A DNA stretch of 64,000 nucleotides from assembly GCA_017622235.1 (NCBI GenBank), contig JAGARN010000010.1, positions 62,001 to 126,000 on the forward strand, given 5' to 3'. The DNA comes from Spirochaetaceae bacterium (GTDB lineage Bacteria; Spirochaetota; Spirochaetia; Treponematales; Treponemataceae). Shown in pieces: positions 7,968 through 15,664 of this stretch. The notes beneath the pieces are model-generated. The model searched no databases. It saw only the letters and a list, made by a program, of their open reading frames with translations, and was not told where the DNA came from. How positions within the stretch are numbered: position 1 is the first letter of the stretch; each line of letters starts with the position of its first letter. Position numbers and translations under genes: made by a program.

Positions 7968-9185
7968 ATGTTTTTAGCAAGAACCCTTAAAGACTATATT
8001 TCCAAAGTAAATGATTTTTTCCCTATCCTTATGATTACAGGACCACGCCAAGTTGGTAAAACCTCGCTTTTAGAAAAATGTGCAAAAGATAATAGAAAAT
8101 ATGTTTCTTTAGATTCCAGTGAAAAACGAACTCTTGCTCAAAATGACCCAGCTTTATTTTTACAAAGATACAAACCACCAGTTTTGATTGATGAAATTCA
8201 ATATGCTCCACAATTATTTCCGTATATTAAAGAATTTGTTGATAAAGAAAAGCAAAAAGGAATGTTTTGGATTACAGGAAGTCAGCAATTTAGTTTAATG
8301 CAAAATGTTTCAGAAACTTTGGCAGGACGAGTTGGAATAATGCATCTTCAAGGATTTTCTCAAAGTGAAAAATTTGGTAATTATCAACATTCGCCCTTTT
8401 TACCAGAATTACAAAATATTGAAAATCGAAAATCTAATGACATTGGAACTGATAATATTTTTCACACTATTTGGAAAGGTTCTTATCCTGCTATGTGGCT
8501 TACTTCTGATGAAAATTGGGAGTTGTTTTATAATTCTTATGTGCAAACATATATTCAGCGAGATGTCAGACAAATCCTCAATATTTCTAATGAATTGACT
8601 TTTATAAAATTTATGAAGGCTGCGGCTGCACAAACCGGTCAACTTTTAGATTACGCATCTATGGCAAGAGATGTTGGCGTTGCTGAAACTACAATAAAAT
8701 CATGGATTTCGGTTTTAAATACTTCTGGAATCATTTTTTTGCTTCAACCTTATTCAAACAATCTTACAAAACGTGCTTTAAAAACTCCAAAAATGTATTT
8801 TATGGATACAGGGTTGGCATGTTATTTAACTAGATGGAATAATTATGAAGCATTAGAAGATGGTGCATACGCAGGTGCAATTTTTGAAACTTACGTTATT
8901 TCTGAAATTCTAAAATCCTATTGGCATAATGGAAAAGAACCTTTTGTTTATTTTTATCGTGATAAAGAAAAACGGGAAATTGATTTATTAATCGACCAAA
9001 ACGGAAAATTATATCCAATAGAAATAAAGAAAAAATCAAATCCCGACAAAAACGATATTCGCCATTTTCATGTTATTGAAGATACAATCAAACAACAAAG
9101 AGGCGAAGGTTGCGTAATTTGCCTTTCAGAAGAATATTTGCCAATTTCTGAAAATGTTTATTCTGTCCCTGTAAAATTGATTTGA
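7968..9185 (+). CDS. AAA+ ATPase with C-terminal DUF4143 (nuclease-like) domain
   Basis: A 405-residue member of the AAA_14/DUF4143 family. Walker A is 'GPRQVGKT' at residues 25-32, Walker B is in 'PPVLIDEIQYAP', and the sensor block 'FWITGSQQFSLM' is typical. A winged-helix-like middle ('AETTIKSWISVL') leads to DUF4143, where 'REIDLLIDQNGKLYPIEIKK' has the D-x(n)-E-x-K spacing of PD-(D/E)XK nucleases. The family is widespread and patchy in gut bacteria and its cellular role is not established. The gene stands alone behind a perfect palindrome and between two ArsC-like copies. Confidence 0.9.
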   Translation: MFLARTLKDYISKVNDFFPILMITGPRQVGKTSLLEKCAKDNRKYVSLDSSEKRTLAQNDPALFLQRYKPPVLIDEIQYAPQLFPYIKEFVDKEKQKGMFWITGSQQFSLMQNVSETLAGRVGIMHLQGFSQSEKFGNYQHSPFLPELQNIENRKSNDIGTDNIFHTIWKGSYPAMWLTSDENWELFYNSYVQTYIQRDVRQILNISNELTFIKFMKAAAAQTGQLLDYASMARDVGVAETTIKSWISVLNTSGIIFLLQPYSNNLTKRALKTPKMYFMDTGLACYLTRWNNYEALEDGAYAGAIFETYVISEILKSYWHNGKEPFVYFYRDKEKREIDLLIDQNGKLYPIEIKKKSNPDKNDIRHFHVIEDTIKQQRGEGCVICLSEEYLPISENVYSVPVKLI

Positions 9186-9250
9186 TTTTTTTGATTCTAA
9201 CTAGATTTCTATATATTTTTGTAACAATCTGAATTTTATCTTTTTATAAA

Positions 9251-9601
9251 CTACACCACCCCTTCCCATTCACTTTCCTTAAATCCCACTAAGACAGCTT
9301 TTTCTGTAACTAAAATTGGACGTTTTACTAACATTCCGTCTGTAGCGAGTAAATCAAGTTTTTCTTCGTCGGACATTGAAGGAAGTTTTTTGGAAAGTTC
9401 CATTTCTCTGTATAAAATGCCACTGGTGTTAAAAAACTTTTTCAAGTCTAAGCCGCTTTTTTGCCAAAGTGAACGCAAAGTTTCTTTGTCTGGGTTATTT
9501 TCTTTTATGTTGATGTATTCGTATTCCACAGATTTTGCGTCTAGATATTTTGTTGCTCGCTGACAAGTTGTGCAACGTGGATAACAGTAGATTTTTAGCA
9601 T
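9251..9601 (-). CDS. ArsC/Spx-family thioredoxin-fold protein
   Basis: A 116-residue protein of the arsenate reductase-like ArsC/Spx/YffB family. It starts 'MLKIYCYPRCTTCQRATKYL'; the CTTC motif is at the usual N-terminal active site, and 'GMLVKRPILV' near the C-terminus is the conserved substrate-side loop. An N-terminally longer frame opens at 9634, but the ATG at 9601 has AGGAAA upstream and fits the family length. No arsenical-resistance gene is nearby, so it may be a general thiol oxidoreductase or Spx-like regulator rather than a true arsenate reductase. Confidence 0.85.
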   Translation of the reverse strand: MLKIYCYPRCTTCQRATKYLDAKSVEYEYINIKENNPDKETLRSLWQKSGLDLKKFFNTSGILYREMELSKKLPSMSDEEKLDLLATDGMLVKRPILVTEKAVLVGFKESEWEGVV

Positions 9602-9686
9602 TTTATCAATTTCCTTCCATTTCGTATTTAGCAATAATCGCCATAATTAAACATAATTTATTTTACCATATTATTTTAAAATTAAA

Positions 9687-10823
9687 CTATAGTAGTGGGA
9701 CAATTCCTAAAATTAATCCACCAATTAAAACAGAACCAATTTGTCCAGAAACATTTGCACTTACAGCGTGCATTAACAAGAAGTTTTGATTATCTTCTTC
9801 CAAAGCAATTTTTTGTACAACACGACTTGCCATAGGAAATGCTGAAAGTCCACAAGCACCTATCATCGGATTAATGTGATTTTCTTTTTTTCGAAATAGA
9901 TTTATTAATTTAGCAAAGAGAATTCCACAAATTGTATCGCCAACGAAGGCAATCAAACCTAAAATCATTATCAGTAAAGTCTGAATTTGCAAAAAATTTT
10001 CTGCTCGCATCGTTGCACCTACAGTTATTCCTAAAAGTAATGTTACAATATTTGCAAGTTCATTTTGTGCCGACTTTGCTAGTTTTTCTAAAACCCCACT
10101 TTCTTTAATCAAATTACCAAACATTAAAAACCCCAAAAGAGGAGCTGCCATTGGAACAAGAATTCCAACAATTAATGTTAAAGCAATAGGAAATGTAATC
10201 ATCACCCATTGAGGAATTTTACAATCTTTTGAAATTACATGAAGTCTGCGTTCATTTTTTGTAGTAAGTAATTTAATCACAGGTGGCATAATGATTGGAA
10301 CTAAAGACATATATGAATAAGCTACAACAGTAATGGGGGCAAGTAAATTGGGAGCGAATTTTGAAGTTATTAAAATTGACGTAGGACCATCAGCGGCACC
10401 TATTACTCCGATACTTGCAGCTTCAGGAATAGAGAATCCAAAAAATTTATATGCAATAAAAGCCGAAATAAAAATTCCTCCATGAGCAATAATTCCAAAA
10501 ATCATCATCCAAGGACGACAAAGTAAAGGTCTAAAATCAATCATTGCTCCCACACAAATAAAAATTAAAAGTGGAAACAGTTCTGTCATTATTCCTGTTT
10601 CAAAAAGAATTTTTAATATGCCAGAAGTTTCTTCATGTTGCCAGACTATTTCAAATGGAAGATTTACAAGAATTACTCCAAATCCGATAGGAAGTAAAAG
10701 CATTGGTTCGTAGTTTTTTTTGATTGCAAGAAAAATTAGAAAACTACCAATTCCAAACATTACAAAATTTTGCCAAGATAATGACAAAACGCCTTCTGTA
10801 AAATAGCTAAAAATCTGATTCAT
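9687..10823 (-). CDS. oadB: Na+-translocating decarboxylase beta subunit
   Basis: A 378-residue polytopic inner-membrane protein of the OadB/MmdB/GcdB family, the subunit that couples decarboxylation of a biotin-bound carboxyl group to Na+ export. The conserved 'GAADGPTSILITSKFAPNL' region (Na+-binding Asp) and the C-terminal 'NPMIGACGLSAFPMASRVVQ' are both present. AGGAG lies five bases before the ATG at 10823. The alpha and gamma subunits and the biotin carrier are not next to it; a candidate alpha subunit gene is at 53767. The upstream leader is long and highly structured (hairpin element, terminator, probable Mn2+ riboswitch), so expression is probably controlled at RNA level. Confidence 0.9.
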   Translation of the reverse strand: MNQIFSYFTEGVLSLSWQNFVMFGIGSFLIFLAIKKNYEPMLLLPIGFGVILVNLPFEIVWQHEETSGILKILFETGIMTELFPLLIFICVGAMIDFRPLLCRPWMMIFGIIAHGGIFISAFIAYKFFGFSIPEAASIGVIGAADGPTSILITSKFAPNLLAPITVVAYSYMSLVPIIMPPVIKLLTTKNERRLHVISKDCKIPQWVMITFPIALTLIVGILVPMAAPLLGFLMFGNLIKESGVLEKLAKSAQNELANIVTLLLGITVGATMRAENFLQIQTLLIMILGLIAFVGDTICGILFAKLINLFRKKENHINPMIGACGLSAFPMASRVVQKIALEEDNQNFLLMHAVSANVSGQIGSVLIGGLILGIVPLL

Positions 10824-10828
10824 AATGT

Positions 10829-10942
10829 CTCCTATAAAAAGTTTTGAAGAAAGTTTCAACTTTCGAAAAACTTTTTAGTTGCAGTTTCGTAATGTAATGA
10901 GAAACTGCTGTAAATAGGAAAGTTTGCTAACATGCAAACTTT
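10829..10942 (-). repeat. Tandem-hairpin leader element, copy A (before oadB)
   Basis: Read on the minus strand it has three hairpins in a row. Hairpin I (10919-10942) is AAAGTTTGC/GCAAACTTT. After 10 nt comes hairpin II (10881-10908), GCAGTTTC/GAAACTGC with a 12-nt loop. After 4 nt comes hairpin III (10836-10876), with outer arm AAAAAGTTTT/AAAACTTTTT and inner arm GAAAGTT/AACTTTC. The ribosome binding site AGGAG of oadB follows directly. The same order, spacings and many bases recur before hisG (32072-32180); hairpin III alone recurs at 10987-11033. Confidence 0.8.
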
Positions 10943-10976
10943 GTTTGAAAAGCGAAGCACCATTTGTGCGTAGCAT
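10875..10976 (-). CDS. Possible 33-codon leader ORF inside the hairpin region
   Basis: An ATG at 10976 follows an AGGAG (10987-10991) supplied by the second copy of hairpin III, and the frame runs 33 codons. An overlapping frame from a TTG at 10981 runs 41 codons to 10856. The corresponding region before hisG encodes a similar peptide in the second frame ('FSLHYETA' here, 'FSLRYKTA' there) but is interrupted by stops, so protein coding is probably not what is conserved. Confidence 0.2.
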   Translation of the reverse strand: MLRTNGASLFKQSLHVSKLSYLQQFLITLRNCN

Positions 10977-10986
10977 TTCAAAATAT

Positions 10987-11033
10987 CTCCTATAAAAGGC
11001 TTTGAAGAAAGTTTCAACTTTCGAAAAACCTTT
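10987..11033 (-). repeat. Hairpin III of the leader element, copy B
   Basis: About 46 of 52 bases match copy A (offset 158 bp). The inner arm GAAAGTT/AACTTTC is unchanged. In the outer arm AG has become GG on one side and the partner CT has become CC on the other, so the stem is kept. AGGAG follows, as in copy A. Hairpins I and II are absent on its 5' side, where the intrinsic terminator lies instead. Confidence 0.75.
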
Positions 11034-11050
11034 AAAATTTTTTTTCAAGC

Positions 11051-11090
11051 AAAAAAAAACCTTTTGCCTGAAAATTTTCAAGCAAAAGGT
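11051..11090 (-). terminator. Intrinsic terminator in the oadB leader
   Basis: On the minus strand ACCTTTTGC-TTGAAAA pairs with TTTTCAG-GCAAAAGGT (one G-T pair) and is followed by eight to nine T. The 5' arm shares the bases ACCTTTT with the 3' strand of the proposed riboswitch P1 helix, which is the arrangement expected of a ligand-controlled terminator. Confidence 0.85.
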
Positions 11091-11180
11091 CTTGTTTCTT
11101 CTACTTTGTATAGAAGCCTCAGAACCAGACTAAAAGTCGGCTGTTGATTCTGAAGAAGGAAAACTACTCCCCCTTTGTTT
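11085..11180 (-). ncRNA. Probable yybP-ykoY (Mn2+) riboswitch
   Basis: The minus strand reads AAAGG-GGGAGTAG at 11176-11164 and ends with CAAGACCTTT at 11094-11085; AAAGG and CCTTT form the closing helix. Between them are a helix CAGAATC/GGTTCTG enclosing GACT-TTT-AGTC, and a hairpin CTTCTA/TAGAAG just before AAACAAGACC. The 5' GGGGAGTAG, the paired arms and the final AAGACCTT follow the yybP-ykoY family as I remember it. That class senses Mn2+ and usually precedes Mn exporters. The next intact gene here is oadB, about 270 nt downstream. A covariance-model search would settle the class. Confidence 0.65.
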
Positions 11181-11285
11181 ATTTAAACATAATACATGGG
11201 AACAAAATGTCAAGATTTTGAGGTCAAATAGAAGAAATATTTTTTGTTTTAGAAGATTCCTAAAGTTTTAAACTAGCAAATCTTT

Positions 11286-12095
11286 TTATTTTAGTTTTGC
11301 CACTTCGTATAAAATTATAGCAGCAGCTTGTGCCACATTCAAACTTTCGATTGGAGTGTTTGTATCCGTAGTGTCATCTGTCGCCGTCGCCATGTTTACA
11401 GAAGGGATAACAACCAAATGGTCGCAATTTTCTTTAACAACTTGTGAAATTCCGTATTCTTCATTACCAAGTACAATAATAGCGTTTTTGTTACCACAGA
11501 TGGTTTTTAAGTTAGAGACATAAGTTTCTGCTCTAACATCTGTGCCAATCCTTACCATCTTGCCCTGCATATCCTGTAGAAATCTGACCATTGAACGTAC
11601 AAGATAAATGCTGACATATTCCATGCCGCCTTGTGCTACACGGTAAGTACTTGTTGTTATTGCAGACTGCTCTTCGTTTACAGAAATAATTATATTTTTT
11701 ATACCAAAAAAGGCGGCACTTCTAACAATAGCTCCAAGATTATTTGCATTTCCAATCCTATCAAGCAAAAGCACATTTTCTTTTTTTGAAATCCAACCTT
11801 CGGTGACAGAAGGAGTAAGAGGGGTAAGCTTTATTCGATTAATCATAGCTACAACACCTTGATGATGAACTGTTCCGCTAAGTTTTTCTAAATCTTTTGA
11901 GTCAACAAGATTGTAAGGAGATTTTTGCTTTGCTAGTCTCTTGCATAAATCACCAAATAGAGAGGCTCTTTCATTTGAAAAATAAAATCTTCTGATTTGT
12001 TCTGGATGTTCTTTTGCCAAAGCTTTTACAGCTGCCAAACCACATACTGCAAGTTCATTATATTGCTTGTTTTTCATGGATGAAAGTATACTCAT
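11286..12095 (-). CDS. TrmH/SpoU-family RNA 2'-O-methyltransferase
   Basis: A 269-residue SPOUT methyltransferase. The N-terminal substrate-binding part contains 'KLSGTVHHQGVVAMI' and the catalytic half has motif 1 'LLDRIGNANNLGAIVRSAAFFG', motif 2 'AIIVLGNEEYGIS', and motif 3 'TPIESLNVAQAAAIILYE', which forms the trefoil knot. The family methylates 2'-OH of rRNA (RlmB type) or tRNA; the exact site cannot be told. The internal ATG at 12077 is a possible alternative start; neither has a clear ribosome binding site. It is divergent from the acyltransferase. Confidence 0.9.
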   Translation of the reverse strand: MSILSSMKNKQYNELAVCGLAAVKALAKEHPEQIRRFYFSNERASLFGDLCKRLAKQKSPYNLVDSKDLEKLSGTVHHQGVVAMINRIKLTPLTPSVTEGWISKKENVLLLDRIGNANNLGAIVRSAAFFGIKNIIISVNEEQSAITTSTYRVAQGGMEYVSIYLVRSMVRFLQDMQGKMVRIGTDVRAETYVSNLKTICGNKNAIIVLGNEEYGISQVVKENCDHLVVIPSVNMATATDDTTDTNTPIESLNVAQAAAIILYEVAKLK

Positions 12096-12126
12096 TTTTT
12101 TTATATTATGCTACAAAAAAAGATGT

Positions 12127-12155
12127 TTGACGGCGGCAAAGTCATATGATATGAT
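12127..12155 (+). promoter_or_regulatory. Strong promoter of the acyltransferase gene, leaderless spacing
   Basis: TTGACG and TATGAT are separated by exactly 17 bases. The -10 ends six bases before the ATG at 12162, placing the expected start of transcription on the A of the start codon. No Shine-Dalgarno is present. Confidence 0.65.
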
Positions 12156-12161
12156 TTGTGT

Positions 12162-12986
12162 ATGAATAAGCACGAAAATCTTTCTACCGTTTTTATCCCG
12201 CAAACTGGCATAGATTACCCGGAAATACCAGACCAACCGATTTTAACGCCCAAAAAACTGCGTGAAGTCGTTTTTGATGAAAACTACCCTTATTTGGATA
12301 AATCCTTTGGTGCAAAGTTGCGTAATGTGGCAATATACGCTGGTATTTTTGTCTTGGTTTTTCCCCTTCAAAAAATCCGCTATGGATTAAAGGTTGTGGG
12401 AAGAAAAAACATCACTAAAAATAAAAAACTTTTTAAGAACGGGGCGTTGACAGTCTGCAACCACGTTTATCGTTGGGATTTTCTTGCGGTTTTGCAGGCC
12501 GCCCGATTCCGTAGGATTTGGTTTCCTGCAAGACCAGACAACATACAAGGTAGCGATGCCGGCTTGATTCGTAGTACGGGGGGAATCCCCATTCCAAGCA
12601 CAATATCCGCAAGCCGTAAATTCAACCAGGCCTTTGACGAACTACATGAACGGAAAAAATGGATTCACGTGTTTCCAGAAGCATGCCGGTGGGATTTTTA
12701 CCAGCCCATAAGACCTTTCAAAAAAGGTGCTTTCACCATGGCGGTACGTTACGGAATCCCTGTCGTTCCAATGGTGATTTCGTACAGAAACCCAAAGGAT
12801 TCGTGGTTCCACAAGTTGATTGGGACAAAACATCCTTTGATTACAATCAATGTGGGAGAGCCTCTTGTTGTTAATCCCGATTTGTCCAGAAAAGAAGCGA
12901 CAAACTGGTTAAGAGAAAAATCCCATGCAAAAATGTGCGAAATGGCAGGGATTGTAAAAAACTATTGGCCTGTGGAAGGTGATTAA
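12162..12986 (+). CDS. 1-acyl-glycerol-3-phosphate acyltransferase-like protein (PlsC family)
   Basis: A 274-residue PlsC-superfamily acyltransferase. The catalytic HX4D motif is in 'CNHVYRWDF', and a second block 'HVFPEACRWDF' replaces the usual FPEGTRS, so the phosphate-binding site is atypical. An N-terminal hydrophobic stretch ('NVAIYAGIFVLVFPL') suggests membrane association. It probably transfers an acyl chain to a glycerol-phosphate or related lipid acceptor. Codons end in C and G more often than in the flanking genes, a trait shared with the HAD and GH3 genes downstream on the other strand. A TTG two codons earlier is in frame, but the ATG fits the promoter. Confidence 0.85.
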   Translation: MNKHENLSTVFIPQTGIDYPEIPDQPILTPKKLREVVFDENYPYLDKSFGAKLRNVAIYAGIFVLVFPLQKIRYGLKVVGRKNITKNKKLFKNGALTVCNHVYRWDFLAVLQAARFRRIWFPARPDNIQGSDAGLIRSTGGIPIPSTISASRKFNQAFDELHERKKWIHVFPEACRWDFYQPIRPFKKGAFTMAVRYGIPVVPMVISYRNPKDSWFHKLIGTKHPLITINVGEPLVVNPDLSRKEATNWLREKSHAKMCEMAGIVKNYWPVEGD

Positions 12987-13015
12987 AAAAGCCGCCGAAA
13001 TATATTCAGCGGCTT
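12984..13015 (-). terminator. Intrinsic terminator after the HAD gene
   Basis: AAGCCGC and GCGGCTT are perfect arms. On the minus strand the stem is followed by TTTTTTAATC, so it would terminate the GH3-HAD transcript. It lies between two convergent genes. Confidence 0.7.
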
Positions 13016-13033
13016 GAATTCATGGTAGCGTTT

Positions 13034-13735
13034 CTAGTCCTCTAAAGGCTCCATTCCCTGTAGAACCCATTCAGCAAAGTCTTCCCACGACCACAGGGGA
13101 TGGTTGGGTTCTTTTACTTTTGTCTTGTGGGTTTCTATCTGGACAAACTGCATGTTTGTCTTTCTTGCACCTTCTCCGTCCGTGTCGTCACGGTCGCCCA
13201 CAACCAGGCAATGTTCTGGACTGACACCCAACTCAGAGGCAATTTCCAAAAAAGGACGGGGGGCAGGTTTTTGGCTACCAAAATCCTCTGCAGAATAAAT
13301 TCCGCAGACAGCTGCCATTGTGCCGTCGCTAAAATCTAACGCACGTATTCTCTGCCTTACACGTGGATAGTCAGAGAACACGGCTATTTTTATGCCTTTG
13401 TCGCACAGCACTTGGAACACTTCTTCAAGTTTTTGCCTAGCCAAATAATATTTTTTCAAAAGAAAGCACATTGTACCTATGTAGCGGTTGGAGTACCAGT
13501 TAAGGGCGTCCTTTGGTTTTAATGCCGTCGCTTTTGCCATCCGCTTGGAATACTCTTCTTTGTAGGCTTCCGGCGTGCCAAAATCGCAACCTTTTAGCTT
13601 TTTGCGTACGCTCCTGTCTGCTGCGATTCTGGAAAAATCTGTAGGCAAAGCCCACATCAAACGCAACGGAAGCCACTTAAAGTTGTACAACGTGCCGTCA
13701 AGGTCAAATATTACGGCCTTTACATCAGAAAGCAT
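13034..13735 (-). CDS. HAD-superfamily phosphatase
   Basis: A 233-residue haloacid-dehalogenase-type hydrolase. Motif I is 'IFDLDGTLY' with the two catalytic aspartates, motif II is 'AVFSDYP', and motif III/IV is 'GSQKPAP' followed by 'CLVVGDRDDTDGEGA'. The alpha-helical cap inserted after motif I fits the C1 type of phosphoglycolate phosphatase-like enzymes. The substrate is unknown. Its ATG shares one base with the TAA of the GH3 gene (TAATG), so translation is coupled. The pair may work on the same small molecule or lipid precursor, which is inference. Confidence 0.85.
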   Translation of the reverse strand: MLSDVKAVIFDLDGTLYNFKWLPLRLMWALPTDFSRIAADRSVRKKLKGCDFGTPEAYKEEYSKRMAKATALKPKDALNWYSNRYIGTMCFLLKKYYLARQKLEEVFQVLCDKGIKIAVFSDYPRVRQRIRALDFSDGTMAAVCGIYSAEDFGSQKPAPRPFLEIASELGVSPEHCLVVGDRDDTDGEGARKTNMQFVQIETHKTKVKEPNHPLWSWEDFAEWVLQGMEPLED

Positions 13736-15429
13736 TATTTACGAACCAAATCCTTGAACATAGCGTGTCGTTTTTCATCTTGCATAAGAAGGTTCATCTT
13801 GAACTGACCGTCTCTTGCACCTTGGTCAATAGAGCGTTTTTTGAAAGTTTCAAAAGATTCCTTTTGCAAAAGATGAGTTACCGGATCTTTAACACGGAAA
13901 GAAGCCCTCTTTGCTTCATACTCGTTGTTGAACTTCTTTAGGTTAGCGTCAACTTTCTTTGTAAACTCTTCTGCCTGCTCTTGTGTAACCGACTGGTCCG
14001 CAAACTCATAATAGAACTGATAGTTTGAATTTTCAATGTCCGCAAAACCAACAAAGAACTTTGTCACAAGATTTGTTTCTTTTTCTGTTTCGTGGACAGC
14101 TTCTATAAACTGGCGTTCGTGAAGTTTTTCGCCCGTCATGGAGATGATTCCGTTTACCTTTTGGATGAACTGGATTGTGGGGATTGTTCCGTAAAATCCT
14201 GTCACTTCCACCAAGTCGTTCATGTTGTAGCGGTACAATCCCGCCAATGTTGTGACATAAATGCAATAACGCTTGCCCTTTTCCAATTCTTCAAGCTGCA
14301 AGAACTGTGGATTTGGGTTGTCCAAGTCTTCTGCACTAATAAATTCAAAATAATGCATATGGGGGAAAAGAACAGTGTCATCACCGCCGTTCATAACAAG
14401 ACCTGCACGACACTCGGAAGCAAAATATCCGAACTCTTGGTGCAACATGTCTTTTGGGAATGAATCCTTGAATTTTTCCATGTAAACCTGGGTGTTACCG
14501 CACTTCCATGTTGTAAGAACTTGAATGTTAGGCCAGTAATGCTTGGGAAGAACCGTACCATACTTTGCCTTGAGCTCACGCAATTCTGCGGCACGAGCAG
14601 GGTTTGGTGAAAATCTAGGTTCAATCTTTTTGCGGATTTCATCATCAATCTTAAGGTCTGCCTTGAGAGTTCCGTTTTCAATGTCCTTTACATAGTCGTC
14701 AAAGAATTCGTTCACGTTGTTCTGCATTTCCACGATTGTAGAAGGATTTGCAGTAACCAAAAGGTGAACGTCTTTTTCTACACCTGTTCGCATGATTGTG
14801 TAGTAGCGAGCCTTGTAATCTGAAATTGAAAAAACTGAACTGTCTTCAGCATACAAACCCTTGATGAATTCAGGGCAGTCACGGCGAGTTACCCCAGAAA
14901 CAGAACCATACACAGTTCCGTCAGGGGCGGCACCTTCTATGTCTTTTCCTACAATCGATGTACAAACATTTTCAAAAACCTTGGGTCTGTGCATCTGGAA
15001 AGAATGCAACCACAACTTTGACATCTTGCTGTAGGCATTGTTGTAATATTCGTTTGTAATGGGAATCCATTTTGGTTCTTTTGTCGTGCCGCTTGTTGTA
15101 GCATACATCATCGGCTTTCCGGGGAACAACAGGTTTTCCTCGCCGTTCTTGTGGCGTTCTACGAGGTCGCGAATATCTTCGTAATCTGTGGGAGGAACAT
15201 TTTTCTGCCACCTTTTGTACAATTCTTCTTTTGTGTCAGCTGCCAAAATCTCCGCGAAATTATGGGATTTGCCCCACTCGCTGTCCTTTGCATATTCCAA
15301 AATACGACGTAGTGTTTGTTCTTGCTCTTTTGCAACATTTTTGGATGCTTTGTCTAGTTTGCTTTTCTGGATTTTTCCGGCTACTCCAAGTAAGAATTTG
15401 ATTTTTCCAGAACCTTTTAACTTTGCCAT
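13735..15429 (-). CDS. GH3-family acyl-adenylating enzyme
   Basis: A 564-residue protein of the GH3 auxin-responsive-promoter superfamily, an ANL-like adenylating family that in plants conjugates amino acids to acyl acids. The ATP-binding loop is 'YATTSGTTKEPKWIPIT', and the C-terminal part has 'GLYRYNMNDLVEVTGFY', the family's conserved 'YR..D.V.V..F' block. Bacterial members are uncharacterised for the most part. GAGG lies seven bases before the ATG at 15429; an earlier in-frame ATG at 15444 has none. Co-transcribed with the HAD phosphatase and close to a PlsC-type acyltransferase, it may make an unusual acyl conjugate; this is inference. Confidence 0.85.
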   Translation of the reverse strand: MAKLKGSGKIKFLLGVAGKIQKSKLDKASKNVAKEQEQTLRRILEYAKDSEWGKSHNFAEILAADTKEELYKRWQKNVPPTDYEDIRDLVERHKNGEENLLFPGKPMMYATTSGTTKEPKWIPITNEYYNNAYSKMSKLWLHSFQMHRPKVFENVCTSIVGKDIEGAAPDGTVYGSVSGVTRRDCPEFIKGLYAEDSSVFSISDYKARYYTIMRTGVEKDVHLLVTANPSTIVEMQNNVNEFFDDYVKDIENGTLKADLKIDDEIRKKIEPRFSPNPARAAELRELKAKYGTVLPKHYWPNIQVLTTWKCGNTQVYMEKFKDSFPKDMLHQEFGYFASECRAGLVMNGGDDTVLFPHMHYFEFISAEDLDNPNPQFLQLEELEKGKRYCIYVTTLAGLYRYNMNDLVEVTGFYGTIPTIQFIQKVNGIISMTGEKLHERQFIEAVHETEKETNLVTKFFVGFADIENSNYQFYYEFADQSVTQEQAEEFTKKVDANLKKFNNEYEAKRASFRVKDPVTHLLQKESFETFKKRSIDQGARDGQFKMNLLMQDEKRHAMFKDLVRK

Positions 15430-15599
15430 AGTTATACCTCTCAAAACATTTTGATAGCGAACATAGTAAGTTCGAATTCATTTAATAGGATTGTAACAGA
15501 TAATAAATATTTAAGACAATAGTAAAATTTATGTCAAATAAAAAAAATGCTTTGCAAAAGAAGTTTTTTTACCATAAAAATACCAAATTTTTGTAATTA

Positions 15600-15628
15600 T
15601 TGCTTTTTTTTATAATAGTTCCTATAAT
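15600..15628 (+). promoter_or_regulatory. Promoter of the chemoreceptor gene
   Basis: TTGCTT and a consensus TATAAT are separated by 17 bases. A 5' leader of about 30 nt carries GGAGGAAA before the ATG at 15665. A second TATAAT at 15611-15616 lacks a well-spaced -35. Confidence 0.5.
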
Positions 15629-15664
15629 AGTGTAGCAATAAGTTTTCTAGTCTGGAGGAAATTA

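Noticed and set aside
14092-14463. 123-codon plus-strand frame opposite the GH3 gene
   Set aside because: Antisense to a conserved region and without a plausible start; several similar shadows exist in this block because of its codon bias.
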